Under the pieces are notes generated by a model. That model had not been told where the DNA came from. It did not search any database and worked only from the letters and a program-made list of their open reading frames with translations. Below are positions 27,834 through 36,199 of a stretch of 47,404 nucleotides of DNA, in pieces. Source of the DNA: Eubacteriaceae bacterium. GTDB lineage: Bacteria > Bacillota > Clostridia > Lachnospirales > Lachnospiraceae. A program made the position numbers and the translations under genes. Location: assembly GCA_902362875.1 (NCBI GenBank), contig CABIYF010000022.1, positions 1 through 47,404 of the forward strand, written 5' to 3'. Positions within the stretch are counted from its first letter, which is position 1. The number at the start of each line of letters is the position of its first letter.

Positions 27834-29715
27834 TTTCTGCACTCCTTTCTTCCTGCCGTTTTTCAAGTTCCACAAGGAATCTTGACGGCCTGCTGTCTTT
27901 ATTATAAAGCTTTTTCACTGATAAAATATGTAAATATTTTTTTGCTCTTGTCACACCGACATAAAAGAGGCGGCGTTCTTCCTCTATATCTTCTTCCTTT
28001 AATGATTTTTTATGTGGAATCACATCTTCATTGACATCTGGAAGAAAAACACGTTCAAATTCCAGTCCTTTTGTACTATGCATGGTACTCACTACCACAC
28101 CCTCTTTGGAATCTTCATTTTCTTTCGACTGCCGGTTTAATTCTTCTGTATATTCCCTGATATACTCAAACCATTCTTCATATGTATCATATCCCTTGGC
28201 ACTTTCCTGAAGTTCTTCCAGAACATGCGTAAATTCTTCTTCCTGAATCTTCCTGAATCTCGCATACTCTGCTATATAAGCATTATATCCAACAGACTTT
28301 CGGATATAGTTGATCGCCATTAACGGAGTCATATTCTTCATAATACGAAGATCTTCCTTAAAATCTTCAACATATTCATACAGCCATGGTTTGTCTTTGA
28401 CTTTCTCAAGCAAATCATCAAATGAAACTTCCGGATCAGTCAGATACTCACGGCTGATATATCTCTTTGGACGGTTCATGACCCTCAAAAAAGTACTCCT
28501 CCTGCGGTCACCTCTGGCAAGTTTCATATAATCAATGATGTTTTTGGATATCCAGTGATCGAACAGATTCGGTACTGCATCCTGCATATAAAATGGAATA
28601 TTATACGCCATCAACGCTCCGATCAGCTGCCTTGGTCCCTGATTGGTACGATAAAGAACCGCAATCTGAGACAATGGTGTTTTCTTTGCCATTTCCTCCC
28701 GGATTGTGTATACAATATGTTTATTCTCCTCATAATGGTCTTTAAACGTCCGAATCTCTACCTTTGCTTCACTGTCCGGCTGTGCTTCCATCTTCTTCTC
28801 AAAACGCTTTGTATTATAAGAAATAATATCTTCTGCTGTCTGCACGATCTGCTTTCCACAACGATAATTGCGATTTAAGACCACCTGTTTTGTCTCCTTA
28901 AAATCCTTTGGGAAATTCAACATCAGTTCCGGTCTTGCACCCCGAAACTTATAGATAGACTGGTCATCATCACCGACAATAAACAGATTCTTTTGTTCCC
29001 CAGCCAGCATCTTCACAATCTCATACTGAATCTTATTGATATCCTGAAACTCATCGATCAGAATATATGGAAACTTCTGCTGCCATGCCTTCCTAATATC
29101 CTCACGTTCTTTGAGCAGTTCATATGTATACACAAGAATATCATCAAAATCAATCCATCGATTCTGATGAAGTTTCTCCTCATATGCACGAAAAATCTCT
29201 TTAAATACTTCATCCCCGCAGCATCCGCTGTGATAATAATCAAGTGGTATCATCTGTCCTTTCACAAGACTGATCTCCTGAATGACAGAACGCATAAAAT
29301 CTGCCTCATCTTCAATCTCAAGTTCATGATCTGTAATGATCTCACGGATAAAATCATATTTCTTATGTTCTGGCAGAATATTGTCTGCGCTGTAGTGATA
29401 GGCATATTTTAAAATCGTAAAAAATACAGAATGAAACGTTCCAAAAGAAACCGGCAGGGTTTCCCCTGCCAGCCGCCAAAACCGCTCCTTCATCTCATTC
29501 GCCGCTGCCCTGGTAAATGTGATAACCAGAATCCGCTGCGGTAAGATCTGATAGTGCGATATCAAATATTGAATTCTCTTTGTGATCACAAGTGTCTTTC
29601 CTGACCCCGGTCCTGCAAGTACCATCATCGGCCCGTCCTTGTGCATCACAGCTTCCTTCTGTGCCTTGCTTAACTGATTACGCAAGTGCTGCCTCCAGTT
29701 TTGCAATTGCATCAT
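27823..29715 (-). CDS. UvrD/PcrA-like superfamily 1 DNA helicase
   Basis: ATP-dependent 3'-5' DNA helicase of 630 aa. In order it shows the Q-motif region LSKAQKEAV, Walker [14 protein letters not shown], motif Ia [12 protein letters not shown], Walker [11 protein letters not shown], motif [17 protein letters not shown], motif IV LNRNYRC, motif [17 protein letters not shown] and motif [17 protein letters not shown]. It is shorter than PcrA (about 740 aa) and so belongs to a short UvrD branch. It starts inside the end of gltX (38-base overlap) and overlaps the DUF1653 gene, giving a tight gltX-helicase-DUF1653 unit. The start may be the adjacent ATG at 29712. Confidence 0.93.
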   Translation of the reverse strand: MMQLQNWRQHLRNQLSKAQKEAVMHKDGPMMVLAGPGSGKTLVITKRIQYLISHYQILPQRILVITFTRAAANEMKERFWRLAGETLPVSFGTFHSVFFTILKYAYHYSADNILPEHKKYDFIREIITDHELEIEDEADFMRSVIQEISLVKGQMIPLDYYHSGCCGDEVFKEIFRAYEEKLHQNRWIDFDDILVYTYELLKEREDIRKAWQQKFPYILIDEFQDINKIQYEIVKMLAGEQKNLFIVGDDDQSIYKFRGARPELMLNFPKDFKETKQVVLNRNYRCGKQIVQTAEDIISYNTKRFEKKMEAQPDSEAKVEIRTFKDHYEENKHIVYTIREEMAKKTPLSQIAVLYRTNQGPRQLIGALMAYNIPFYMQDAVPNLFDHWISKNIIDYMKLARGDRRRSTFLRVMNRPKRYISREYLTDPEVSFDDLLEKVKDKPWLYEYVEDFKEDLRIMKNMTPLMAINYIRKSVGYNAYIAEYARFRKIQEEEFTHVLEELQESAKGYDTYEEWFEYIREYTEELNRQSKENEDSKEGVVVSTMHSTKGLEFERVFLPDVNEDVIPHKKSLKEEDIEEERRLFYVGVTRAKKYLHILSVKKLYNKDSRPSRFLVELEKRQEERSAENGK

Positions 29716-31138
29716 TGATTCTCTTTAAGGATTCTTCTTTGCCAAGAAGTTCCATTAATTCTGTTGCTCCACCCGGTGTCATCTGCTTTCCGGATACTGC
29801 TGTACGAACTGGCCACATTACATAACCATTCTTGTACTCATGTCCTTTTGCAAAGGATACTAACATCTCATATAATGCATCATTTGTGAAGTCTTCCTGT
29901 GCTTCGATCACTGGATAGATCTCTTTTAATACTGTTAAAGAAGTCTCTGGTGTTGTCTTCATCTTCTTATGTTTGTACATCTCTACATCATATTCTGGAA
30001 CTGCTTCAAAGAAATCAATGTGTCCCGGAATCTCTGTAAATAATTCGATTCTTGTCTTCACCATAGAAAGGATCTTATCGAAATCCATCTCTCTGTGGAT
30101 TGTCTCTGTCACATATGGCATCGCAAGTTCTTTGAAACGGTCAAAGTCCATAGCTTTGATATATTCACCATTCATCCATTTGATCTTATTCATATCAAAG
30201 ACTGCTGGTGTCTTAGACATATGTTTGTAATCGAAAATCTCTTCTAACTCTTTTAATGAGAAGATTTCCTGTTCTCCTCCTGGACTCCATCCAAGTAATG
30301 CAACAAAGTTTACAATTGTCTCTGGTAAGAATCCCTGTTCGATCAGATCTTCGAAAGAAGAATGTCCTTTTCTCTTACTTAATTTGTGATGTTCTTCGTC
30401 TGTGATCAGTGGACAGTGAATGTATACTGGTTTCTCCCATCCAAATGCATCATATAAACGATTGTATTTTGGTGTAGAAGATAAGTATTCGTTACCACGA
30501 ACAACATGTGTGATTCCCATTAAATGGTCATCAACAACGTTTGCAAAGTTGTATGTTGGATATCCATCGGATTTGATCAGAATCATATCATCTAATTCGA
30601 TATTATCTACTGTGATCTCTCCGTAAATCTCATCTACGAAAGATGTTGTTCCTTCTGTTGGGTTATTCTGACGGATTACATATGGTACTCCTGCATCTAA
30701 TTTTGCCTGAACTTCTTCTTTGGATAAGTTTAAGCAGTGCTTGTCATAATGACTGATCACAACATCTCCTGATTTTACTTTCAGTGTGTCTAATCTTTCC
30801 TGATCGCAGAAACAATAATATGCTTCTCCTTTGTCGATCAGTTCTTTGGCATATTTTAAATAAAGACCCTGTGCCTGTCTCTCACTCTGAACATATGGTC
30901 CGACTCCTCCATCGATGTCTGGTCCTTCATCGTGGTTCATTCCGGCTTTCTTAAGGGTATTGTAGATGATTTCTTCTGCCCCTTCTACCTGTCTTTCCTG
31001 GTCTGTATCTTCAATTCTTAAAATAAAATCTCCGCCTGCATGACGCGCGATCAAATATGCATAAAGGGCTGTTCTTAAGTTACCTACATGCATACGCCCT
31101 GTAGGGCTCGGTGCAAATCTTGTTCTTACTTTGCTCAT
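29678..31138 (-). CDS. gltX: Glutamyl-tRNA synthetase
   Basis: Class I synthetase of 486 aa. The HIGH-equivalent is [17 protein letters not shown] and KMSKS is KLSKRKG in [15 protein letters not shown]. The N-terminal insertion has CFCDQ. Length and motifs are normal for bacterial GluRS. Because glnS is also present, this enzyme may charge only tRNA-Glu. The ATG at 31138 follows GGGAGG. The leader from the AAATGGGAGG site to the ATG is identical over 18 bases to that of purL. Confidence 0.96.
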   Translation of the reverse strand: MSKVRTRFAPSPTGRMHVGNLRTALYAYLIARHAGGDFILRIEDTDQERQVEGAEEIIYNTLKKAGMNHDEGPDIDGGVGPYVQSERQAQGLYLKYAKELIDKGEAYYCFCDQERLDTLKVKSGDVVISHYDKHCLNLSKEEVQAKLDAGVPYVIRQNNPTEGTTSFVDEIYGEITVDNIELDDMILIKSDGYPTYNFANVVDDHLMGITHVVRGNEYLSSTPKYNRLYDAFGWEKPVYIHCPLITDEEHHKLSKRKGHSSFEDLIEQGFLPETIVNFVALLGWSPGGEQEIFSLKELEEIFDYKHMSKTPAVFDMNKIKWMNGEYIKAMDFDRFKELAMPYVTETIHREMDFDKILSMVKTRIELFTEIPGHIDFFEAVPEYDVEMYKHKKMKTTPETSLTVLKEIYPVIEAQEDFTNDALYEMLVSFAKGHEYKNGYVMWPVRTAVSGKQMTPGGATELMELLGKEESLKRINDAIAKLEAALA

Positions 31139-31174
31139 GATTTCCTCCCATTTGGTTTTTAATTCTATCTTTCT

Positions 31175-31203
31175 ATTCTACAAAACTTATCTTTCTTTGT
31201 AAA
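31175..31203 (-). promoter_or_regulatory. gltX promoter
   Basis: On the minus strand TTTACA (31203-31198), 17-base spacer, TAGAAT (31180-31175). No T-box is seen in the short leader. Confidence 0.75.
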
Positions 31204-31258
31204 GAAGCAGTCTTGCTGATTTTTGTTAATTTATGTTGGTTTTTTGAAATAATCTGTA

Positions 31259-32467
31259 CTAAATCTCATTTAAGATTCTGCTTGCTTCCTCAAATGGCTC
31301 TAAAGTTCTATTTAAAATTCCCTGTGTTGCCGCAATAAAGATTCCATAATTGACGATTGGAACCCCTGCATCTTTGACCCTTGCGATGCGGTTTTTCATC
31401 TCTCTTCTATTTAAAGTACAACCGCCGCAGTGAATAACCAGATCATAGGTATCAAGATCATCCGGGAAAGAATTCCCGCTGCTTGTATGAATGTCAAATG
31501 TTTTGCCTGTATACTGTGTAAGCCATCTTGGAATCTTTACTGTTCCGATATCATCACACTGTCTGTGATGGGTACATCCTTCTGCGATCAGAATCTTCGC
31601 TCCTTCATTAAGATGTTCTAAGGCCTTTACGCCTCTTATTTCTTCTTCCAGATCACCTTTATATCTTGCAAACAGGATTGAAAATGAAGTCAGTTTAATA
31701 TCTTCTGGCACGATCTTTGAGACTTTGCCAAATGCCTGCGAATCTGTGATGACCAACGCTGGTTTCTTGCCGATCTCTTCTAAAGTCTTCTCTAATTCTG
31801 TCTCTCTTACAACAATAGATGCTGCACCTGCTTCCAGAAGATCACGAATCGTCTGCTGCTGTGGCAGGATCAGTCTTCCTTTCGGTGCTGCACTGTCGAT
31901 CGGTACGACTAAGACCACAAAATCATTTGGACAGACTAAGTCTCCTACAATCTTTAAGGTATCATCATCGGTTGGAACAAGTTTCCCGATCTCTTCTTTT
32001 AACTCCCAGATACCTTTTTTATCTTTTGCACTGACAAAACATGTTTTATCTTCTTTCCATTCTTTGGCATCTGCAAGATCCATCTTATTGTAGACTTTCA
32101 GATAAGGAATCTTCTTTTCTTTAATTAATCGTATCATGTCTTCTTCAAACTCTGTCATACCTACTGTAGCATCCATGATCACAAGAGCGATATCTGCCTT
32201 TGCTAAGACTTCTTTTGCCTTCTTCACACGTTTTGCCCCTAACTCTCCTTCATCATCAAGTCCCGGGGTATCGATCATCACAACCGGACCTAATGGAAGA
32301 AGTTCCATTGCTTTGTATACAGGGTCTGTTGTTGTTCCTTTGACATCGGATACAATTGCTAATTCCTGATTCGTCATGGCATTGATAACGCTTGACTTAC
32401 CGGCATTTCGTTTTCCAAATAATGCGATGTGAATTCTGTCTCCTCTTGGTGTTGCATTCAAACTCAT
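31259..32467 (-). CDS. hydF: [FeFe]-hydrogenase maturation GTPase HydF
   Basis: Scaffold GTPase of 402 aa that carries the 2Fe precursor to the hydrogenase. The G domain has GKRNAGKSSVIN, DVKGTTTDPV, DTPGLDDEG and NKMD. A dimerisation domain follows, then the cluster domain with CTHHRQC and HCGGCTLN (the expected CxH...HCxxC arrangement). An 18-residue upstream extension is rejected: AGGAGG sits just before the ATG at 32467. hydE, hydG and the hydrogenase are not adjacent. Confidence 0.95.
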   Translation of the reverse strand: MSLNATPRGDRIHIALFGKRNAGKSSVINAMTNQELAIVSDVKGTTTDPVYKAMELLPLGPVVMIDTPGLDDEGELGAKRVKKAKEVLAKADIALVIMDATVGMTEFEEDMIRLIKEKKIPYLKVYNKMDLADAKEWKEDKTCFVSAKDKKGIWELKEEIGKLVPTDDDTLKIVGDLVCPNDFVVLVVPIDSAAPKGRLILPQQQTIRDLLEAGAASIVVRETELEKTLEEIGKKPALVITDSQAFGKVSKIVPEDIKLTSFSILFARYKGDLEEEIRGVKALEHLNEGAKILIAEGCTHHRQCDDIGTVKIPRWLTQYTGKTFDIHTSSGNSFPDDLDTYDLVIHCGGCTLNRREMKNRIARVKDAGVPIVNYGIFIAATQGILNRTLEPFEEASRILNEI

Positions 32468-32516
32468 ATGATTCCTCCTGTCTGTCTTTGCTTTTGATAT
32501 ATTGTCAGTATTATTA

Positions 32517-32529
32517 TACACACTGTGTA
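32517..32529. promoter_or_regulatory. Palindrome beside the hydF -10 region
   Basis: TACACACTGTGTA is a 13-base perfect palindrome. On the minus strand it runs directly into TATAAT (32519-32514), the best -10 candidate for hydF; no good -35 is seen. Placement suits an operator, but no regulator is identified. Confidence 0.3.
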
Positions 32530-32547
32530 CGAATAATTCTTTTACTT

Positions 32548-33576
32548 TTATCTTTGTGCCTTATGATATCCTGCCTGCTTTGCTTCCTTTTCACTCTTAA
32601 ATGTTACTAAATACTTGGACGTTCCCATACGATCATAATCTTTTTGTCCTGGACAATGATATACTTTTGATCTGCTGTTTCCACGGATCTGTTGTGATGT
32701 ACTTGTTTTGGTGTTTGTTTTCGCTGCTGTTGTATTTTTGTTACTGCTATAACTTTTACTGCTTGAGTTATTATTTGAAGAGCTCTGATCTGCATGGTAT
32801 TTCTGGCTAGCTTCAGAATTCTCTGTTGTCACTTTTACACTGCTGTCTGCTTCACTGTCTCCAGTTTCATAATCAATCTTCACTCCGTCCTGTACGTTAT
32901 ATACAAAGACATTAAACTTTATATCTTCTCCCTTATCTTCCACAGACATTGCTTCCATCTGTACCCCTTTGGCTACCAGATCATCTCCGTCAAAGACTGG
33001 TGTCACACGATATAATACATGATTTCCTGTCTCACGGACATAGTCACCAACCATTTCTTCATATGGTAACATTCCGTCGACGTTAAATGATCTTGTTCCT
33101 GTGATCAGATTCTTGTTATTGGCATTCTCACCTGTTAACTGATATGCGATCAGATGACAGCGGTTATATAAATATTTTCCATCAACGTTATTATATTTGA
33201 CCGTATGCCAGCCAGTTGGTTTTACCATACCAATTGCTCCTCGTTTTCCCATTGGCATAATGTCTTTTCCAACACAAGCCTCCGCCACCTGGCATCTTCC
33301 TTCAGAATCTAATTTGCTGTAGGATTCATAGGATTTGGTTGTTAAATCCTTGGATGTAAAATCCGGATTATTATTATCTACAACAACCGTCATATTTCCT
33401 GAAAAATCAGGGATATTATCAGATGATACAGATTTTGTAGAAGAACTTCCTTTACTTGTCTGTTCACTCTGCGTATTATCACTGCTGCTATTTCCTGTGC
33501 TTTGGCATCCTGCCAAAGACAGTGCCATCATTCCTGCGATCAACAGGGCATATAATTTCTTTGTTACTCTCATCAT
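32548..33576 (-). CDS. DNA/RNA non-specific endonuclease lipoprotein
   Basis: A 342-aa exported nuclease. A lipobox LSLAGC after a hydrophobic N-terminus predicts a lipid-anchored protein. A Ser/Asn-rich linker follows. The nuclease core resembles streptococcal EndA: YNRCHLIAYQLTGENANNKN followed by LITGTRSFNVDGMLPYE, with the His as catalytic base. A second low-complexity linker (about 240-300) leads to a small C-terminal CxxG-type domain (VYHCPGQKDYDRM). The start is ATG at 33576; the upstream TTG at 33579 is less likely. GAGGAG lies 10 bases before. It follows the 133-aa gene by 43 bases and is probably co-transcribed with it. Likely role: degrading extracellular DNA for nutrition or uptake. 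Confidence 0.88.
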   Translation of the reverse strand: MMRVTKKLYALLIAGMMALSLAGCQSTGNSSSDNTQSEQTSKGSSSTKSVSSDNIPDFSGNMTVVVDNNNPDFTSKDLTTKSYESYSKLDSEGRCQVAEACVGKDIMPMGKRGAIGMVKPTGWHTVKYNNVDGKYLYNRCHLIAYQLTGENANNKNLITGTRSFNVDGMLPYEEMVGDYVRETGNHVLYRVTPVFDGDDLVAKGVQMEAMSVEDKGEDIKFNVFVYNVQDGVKIDYETGDSEADSSVKVTTENSEASQKYHADQSSSNNNSSSKSYSSNKNTTAAKTNTKTSTSQQIRGNSRSKVYHCPGQKDYDRMGTSKYLVTFKSEKEAKQAGYHKAQR

Positions 33577-33619
33577 CAACTTCTGTCTCCTCTTGTTTTA
33601 TTTTTACTCATCTAACTTA

Positions 33620-34021
33620 CTATTTTGGAAGATAGATTTGTTTTGTGATCTCATGGGTAGAACCTTCAATCTGTTCTTCTTCTACAAGTTTCCATTCTTC
33701 AAGATCTACATCCAGTACCTGATCGGATGGATAAACTTTATTCCAGCGGAAAATCACAATCTCTTCGATCTGGTCTTTGACCGGACTTAATGGAAGATTT
33801 TCTACAATACATGGCTCCCCTTTTCCTGCCTTTTGTAAGAAATCCTCACTGACTATTGGATTTTCAATCTCTTCGTAAAGATTCTCTGTGTAAGCGTTCA
33901 TATAAACTTTCTCGCCTTTGGTCATCTCAGCAATATATTCACGCAAACCTCGATCCTGACTTTGTCTTCGATCGTTAAACATCATGCCGTTGTTGTTATC
34001 TAAGCATAGAATTGCTATCAT
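33620..34021 (-). CDS. Protein of unknown function with DHFR-like N-terminus
   Basis: A 133-aa cytoplasmic-looking protein starting MIAILCLDNNNGMMFNDRRQ. The AxDxNNGxxxN opening resembles the start of dihydrofolate reductase, but the rest (EYIAEMTKGEKVYMNAYTEN, FLQKAGKGEPCIVEN) is shorter and lacks a clear DHFR core. Similar short proteins in related genomes are, to my recollection, sometimes labelled ribonuclease Z, which the sequence does not support: there is no metallo-beta-lactamase HxHxDH. A strong promoter and GGAGG site precede the ATG. It leads a two-gene unit with the nuclease. Confidence 0.65.
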   Translation of the reverse strand: MIAILCLDNNNGMMFNDRRQSQDRGLREYIAEMTKGEKVYMNAYTENLYEEIENPIVSEDFLQKAGKGEPCIVENLPLSPVKDQIEEIVIFRWNKVYPSDQVLDVDLEEWKLVEEEQIEGSTHEITKQIYLPK

Positions 34022-34058
34022 TTCTCATCCTCCAATCGTACTTATGTTCTATTTATGT

Positions 34059-34087
34059 ATTATATCTTGTGCGAGAGGATATTGCAA
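34059..34087 (-). promoter_or_regulatory. Promoter of the 133-aa gene and nuclease
   Basis: On the minus strand TTGCAA (34087-34082), 17-base spacer, perfect TATAAT (34064-34059). It starts at the end of the aspA terminator. Confidence 0.85.
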
Positions 34088-34122
34088 TAAAAGAAGCTCT
34101 GAATTTCTCCAAAGCCTCTTCT
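34086..34122 (-). terminator. aspA terminator
   Basis: On the minus strand AGAAGAGGCTTTG (34122-34110) pairs with CAGAGCTTCTTTT (34101-34089) through G-C, A-T and a few G-U pairs around an 8-base loop, followed by a T-rich tract. Confidence 0.7.
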
Positions 34123-34153
34123 AACTTTTTTATTTTTTGATTCATCATTATAT

Positions 34154-35566
34154 TTAGGATACTGCTTTCATCACATTTTCTCTTGCAGGCTGTGTCATTT
34201 TCTCTGGTTTTAAGATTTCTTTTAATTCTTCTTCCTTTAACAATCCTTCTTGTAATACCAGATCTTTCACGGAAATTCCTGTCTTCAATGACTTCTTTGC
34301 GATCTCAGCGGATTTTGCATATCCGATATATGGACATAACGCTGTTGAGATTCCAACGCTTTTTTCAATATATTCTTCACACTGTTCTTTGTTCGCCGTA
34401 ATTCCTGTAATACAGTGTTTTGTAAGAGTCGCTGCCGCTTCTTTTAATGTATCGATGGATTCAAACAAATGATGGAATAAAACTGGTTCAAATGCATTTA
34501 ATTCTAACTGGCCAGCTTCGGCTGCCATCGTGATCGTATAATCGTGTCCGATGATCAGGTATGCAACCTGAGATACCACTTCTGGAATCACTGGATTGAT
34601 CTTTCCTGGCATGATGGATGAGCCATTCTGTCTTGCTGGCAGATTGATTTCTGATAAACCAGTTCTTGGTCCGGATGACATTAATCTCAAATCGTTTGAT
34701 ATCTTGGAAATGTCAACGGCACATGTTTTCAAAACTCCGGATACACTGACAAATCCGTCTAAGTTCTGTGTGGCATCGATCAAATCATCTGCCTGTTTCA
34801 GGGAAATTTCTGTTACTTTGCTTAATTCATAAGAAATGTTAGAAAGATAATAAGAATCTACATTGATTGCTGTTCCGATGGCTGTTGCACCGATATTCAG
34901 AACTTTCATCTCATCCATGACATTTTTAAGTCTCTTGATATCCCTTTTCAGAACATGTGCAAATGCTCCAAAACTCTGTCCAAGTCTCATTGGAACTGCA
35001 TCCTGTAATTGTGTTCTTCCCATTTTGAGGATATCATCAAATTCTGCTTCTTTTTCTTCCATGGCTTTCTCTAACTTCTCAAGTTCTTTGATCGTCTGTG
35101 GAAGCAGTTTTAATACGGTGATCTTTCCAGCCGTTGGGATTACATCATTGGTAGACTGTGACATATTGACATGATCATTTGGATGTACAATGCTGTAATC
35201 TCCTTTGGTTCCACCAAGGATTTCTATCGCACGATTGGCAATCACTTCGTTTGCATTCATATTTGCAGAAGTTCCTGCTCCACCTTGAATCGCATCAACG
35301 ATAAATTGATCTCTAAAACTTCCATTCAGAATCTCATCACATGCCTGGATAATTGCCTGAGCGATTTGTCTGTTGAGTTTTCCAGATTTTTCATTCGTGA
35401 TTGCTGCTGCTTTTTTTACCATTACAATACTGTCGATCAAAACTGGATGTAATGGGCGGTGTGTGATCTGAAAGTTTGTGGCTGCACGCATACTCTGAAC
35501 TCCATAATATGCTTCTGCTGGTACGTTTAATGCTCCAATTGAATCGTGTTCCATTCTGCTTAACAT
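34154..35566 (-). CDS. aspA: Aspartate ammonia-lyase
   Basis: Cytoplasmic enzyme of 470 aa (usual length) that splits aspartate into fumarate and ammonia. The superfamily signature GSSIMPGKINPVIPE is present, as are the substrate-site segments TSTN-like SQSTNDVIPTAG and GRTQLQDAVP. The start MLSRMEHDSIGAL aligns with family starts, and AGAGG lies upstream. It is monocistronic with a terminator. A broken Lrp/AsnC-family regulator gene diverges from it and probably once controlled it. Fumarase and argininosuccinate lyase share the fold, but the N-terminus favours AspA. Confidence 0.94.
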   Translation of the reverse strand: MLSRMEHDSIGALNVPAEAYYGVQSMRAATNFQITHRPLHPVLIDSIVMVKKAAAITNEKSGKLNRQIAQAIIQACDEILNGSFRDQFIVDAIQGGAGTSANMNANEVIANRAIEILGGTKGDYSIVHPNDHVNMSQSTNDVIPTAGKITVLKLLPQTIKELEKLEKAMEEKEAEFDDILKMGRTQLQDAVPMRLGQSFGAFAHVLKRDIKRLKNVMDEMKVLNIGATAIGTAINVDSYYLSNISYELSKVTEISLKQADDLIDATQNLDGFVSVSGVLKTCAVDISKISNDLRLMSSGPRTGLSEINLPARQNGSSIMPGKINPVIPEVVSQVAYLIIGHDYTITMAAEAGQLELNAFEPVLFHHLFESIDTLKEAAATLTKHCITGITANKEQCEEYIEKSVGISTALCPYIGYAKSAEIAKKSLKTGISVKDLVLQEGLLKEEELKEILKPEKMTQPARENVMKAVS

Positions 35567-35618
35567 TGTCTTCCTCTTTCCTGTTTGCTCATGCTGTCAT
35601 TTTGTTTCAAGATTTTAT

Positions 35619-35635
35619 GTGTTGAAGCTTAACAC
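35619..35635. promoter_or_regulatory. Palindrome upstream of aspA
   Basis: GTGTTGAAGCTTAACAC is a near-perfect 17-base palindrome (GTGTT...AACAC around AAGCTT), about 60 bases before aspA. Lrp-family regulators bind imperfect palindromes of this size, so it may be an aspA operator. Inferred. Confidence 0.35.
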
Positions 35636-35757
35636 AGTATGCAATGTTCGTAAACCTTAATCCTGACTTTCCAAATTTAAAGATCAAATTTTATGTTTCA
35701 TCTTTTCTTTTTTTAATGAAAGCTTTTATTTACTTTAAATAATTAAGTAGTTGTCCA

Positions 35758-35786
35758 TTGCATGCTTTTTACAAAAGTTCTATACT
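35758..35786 (+). promoter_or_regulatory. Promoter of the Lrp-family pseudogene
   Basis: TTGCAT (35758-35763), 17-base spacer, TATACT (35781-35786). The promoter is intact although the gene is broken. Confidence 0.75.
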
Positions 35787-35844
35787 TAATTTAAATTAGT
35801 AATTTGACAGTTTTGTATTTTTATCACAAAGGAGACTTGATTTT

Positions 35845-36112
35845 ATGGACGCTATTGATAAGAAGATCATTTCTATTTTGCAGCAAGATGCTCGTACACC
35901 TCTAAAGAAGATTGCAGCGGAAGTATTTCTTACATCTCCGGCTGTTTCTGCCCGGATTGAAAGATTGGAAGCGGAAGGAATTCTGACTGGATTTCATGCA
36001 TCCGTCAATCCTATCAAACTTGGTTATCATATAATTGCAATATTTTGGGAAGACTAGTACAATGATCGTGTTTTCTACGATTGTTGAAAATCGTGGGGTG
36101 ATTCCTGAATAG
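35845..36112 (+). pseudogene. Lrp/AsnC-family regulator with internal deletion
   Basis: The first 70 codons (stop at 36055-36057) encode an intact Lrp/AsnC winged helix: MDAIDKKIISILQQDARTPL, then KKIAAEVFLTSPAVSARIERLEAEG and the hinge LGYHII. After about 36040 the reading moves to another frame: bases up to 36112 encode QYFGKTSTMIVFSTIVENRG then VIPE and a stop, the recognisable C-terminal end of the same family. About 70-80 codons of the ligand-binding RAM domain are missing, and the junction shifts the frame. A full protein is about 150-160 aa. Ribosome site GGAG and promoter remain, so a 70-aa DNA-binding fragment could still be made. Confidence 0.85.
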
Positions 36113-36135
36113 TTTGTTTATATTTCGTTATATTC

Positions 36136-36173
36136 AAAAAAGGACCTTGGCAAATAAATTACCAAGGTCCTTT
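36136..36173. terminator. Bidirectional terminator, lrp remnant / ptsI
   Basis: AAAGGACCTTGG (36139-36150) pairs perfectly with CCAAGGTCCTTT (36162-36173) around an 11-base loop, with A-run and T-run flanks. Confidence 0.9.
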
Positions 36174-36199
36174 CTATATCCGTAAGAAACTAAATAATC

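Noticed and set aside
31139..31258. T-box leader upstream of gltX
   Set aside because: The stretch between promoter and ATG is too short and lacks the T-box core sequence and terminator.
33335..33790. Hydrophobic plus-strand open frame opposite the nuclease and 133-aa genes
   Set aside because: It spans two well-supported minus-strand genes; the hydrophobic look arises from reverse-reading acidic and Lys-rich codons.
33620..34021. Annotation as ribonuclease Z
   Set aside because: There is no HxHxDH metal site and the length is wrong; kept as unknown.
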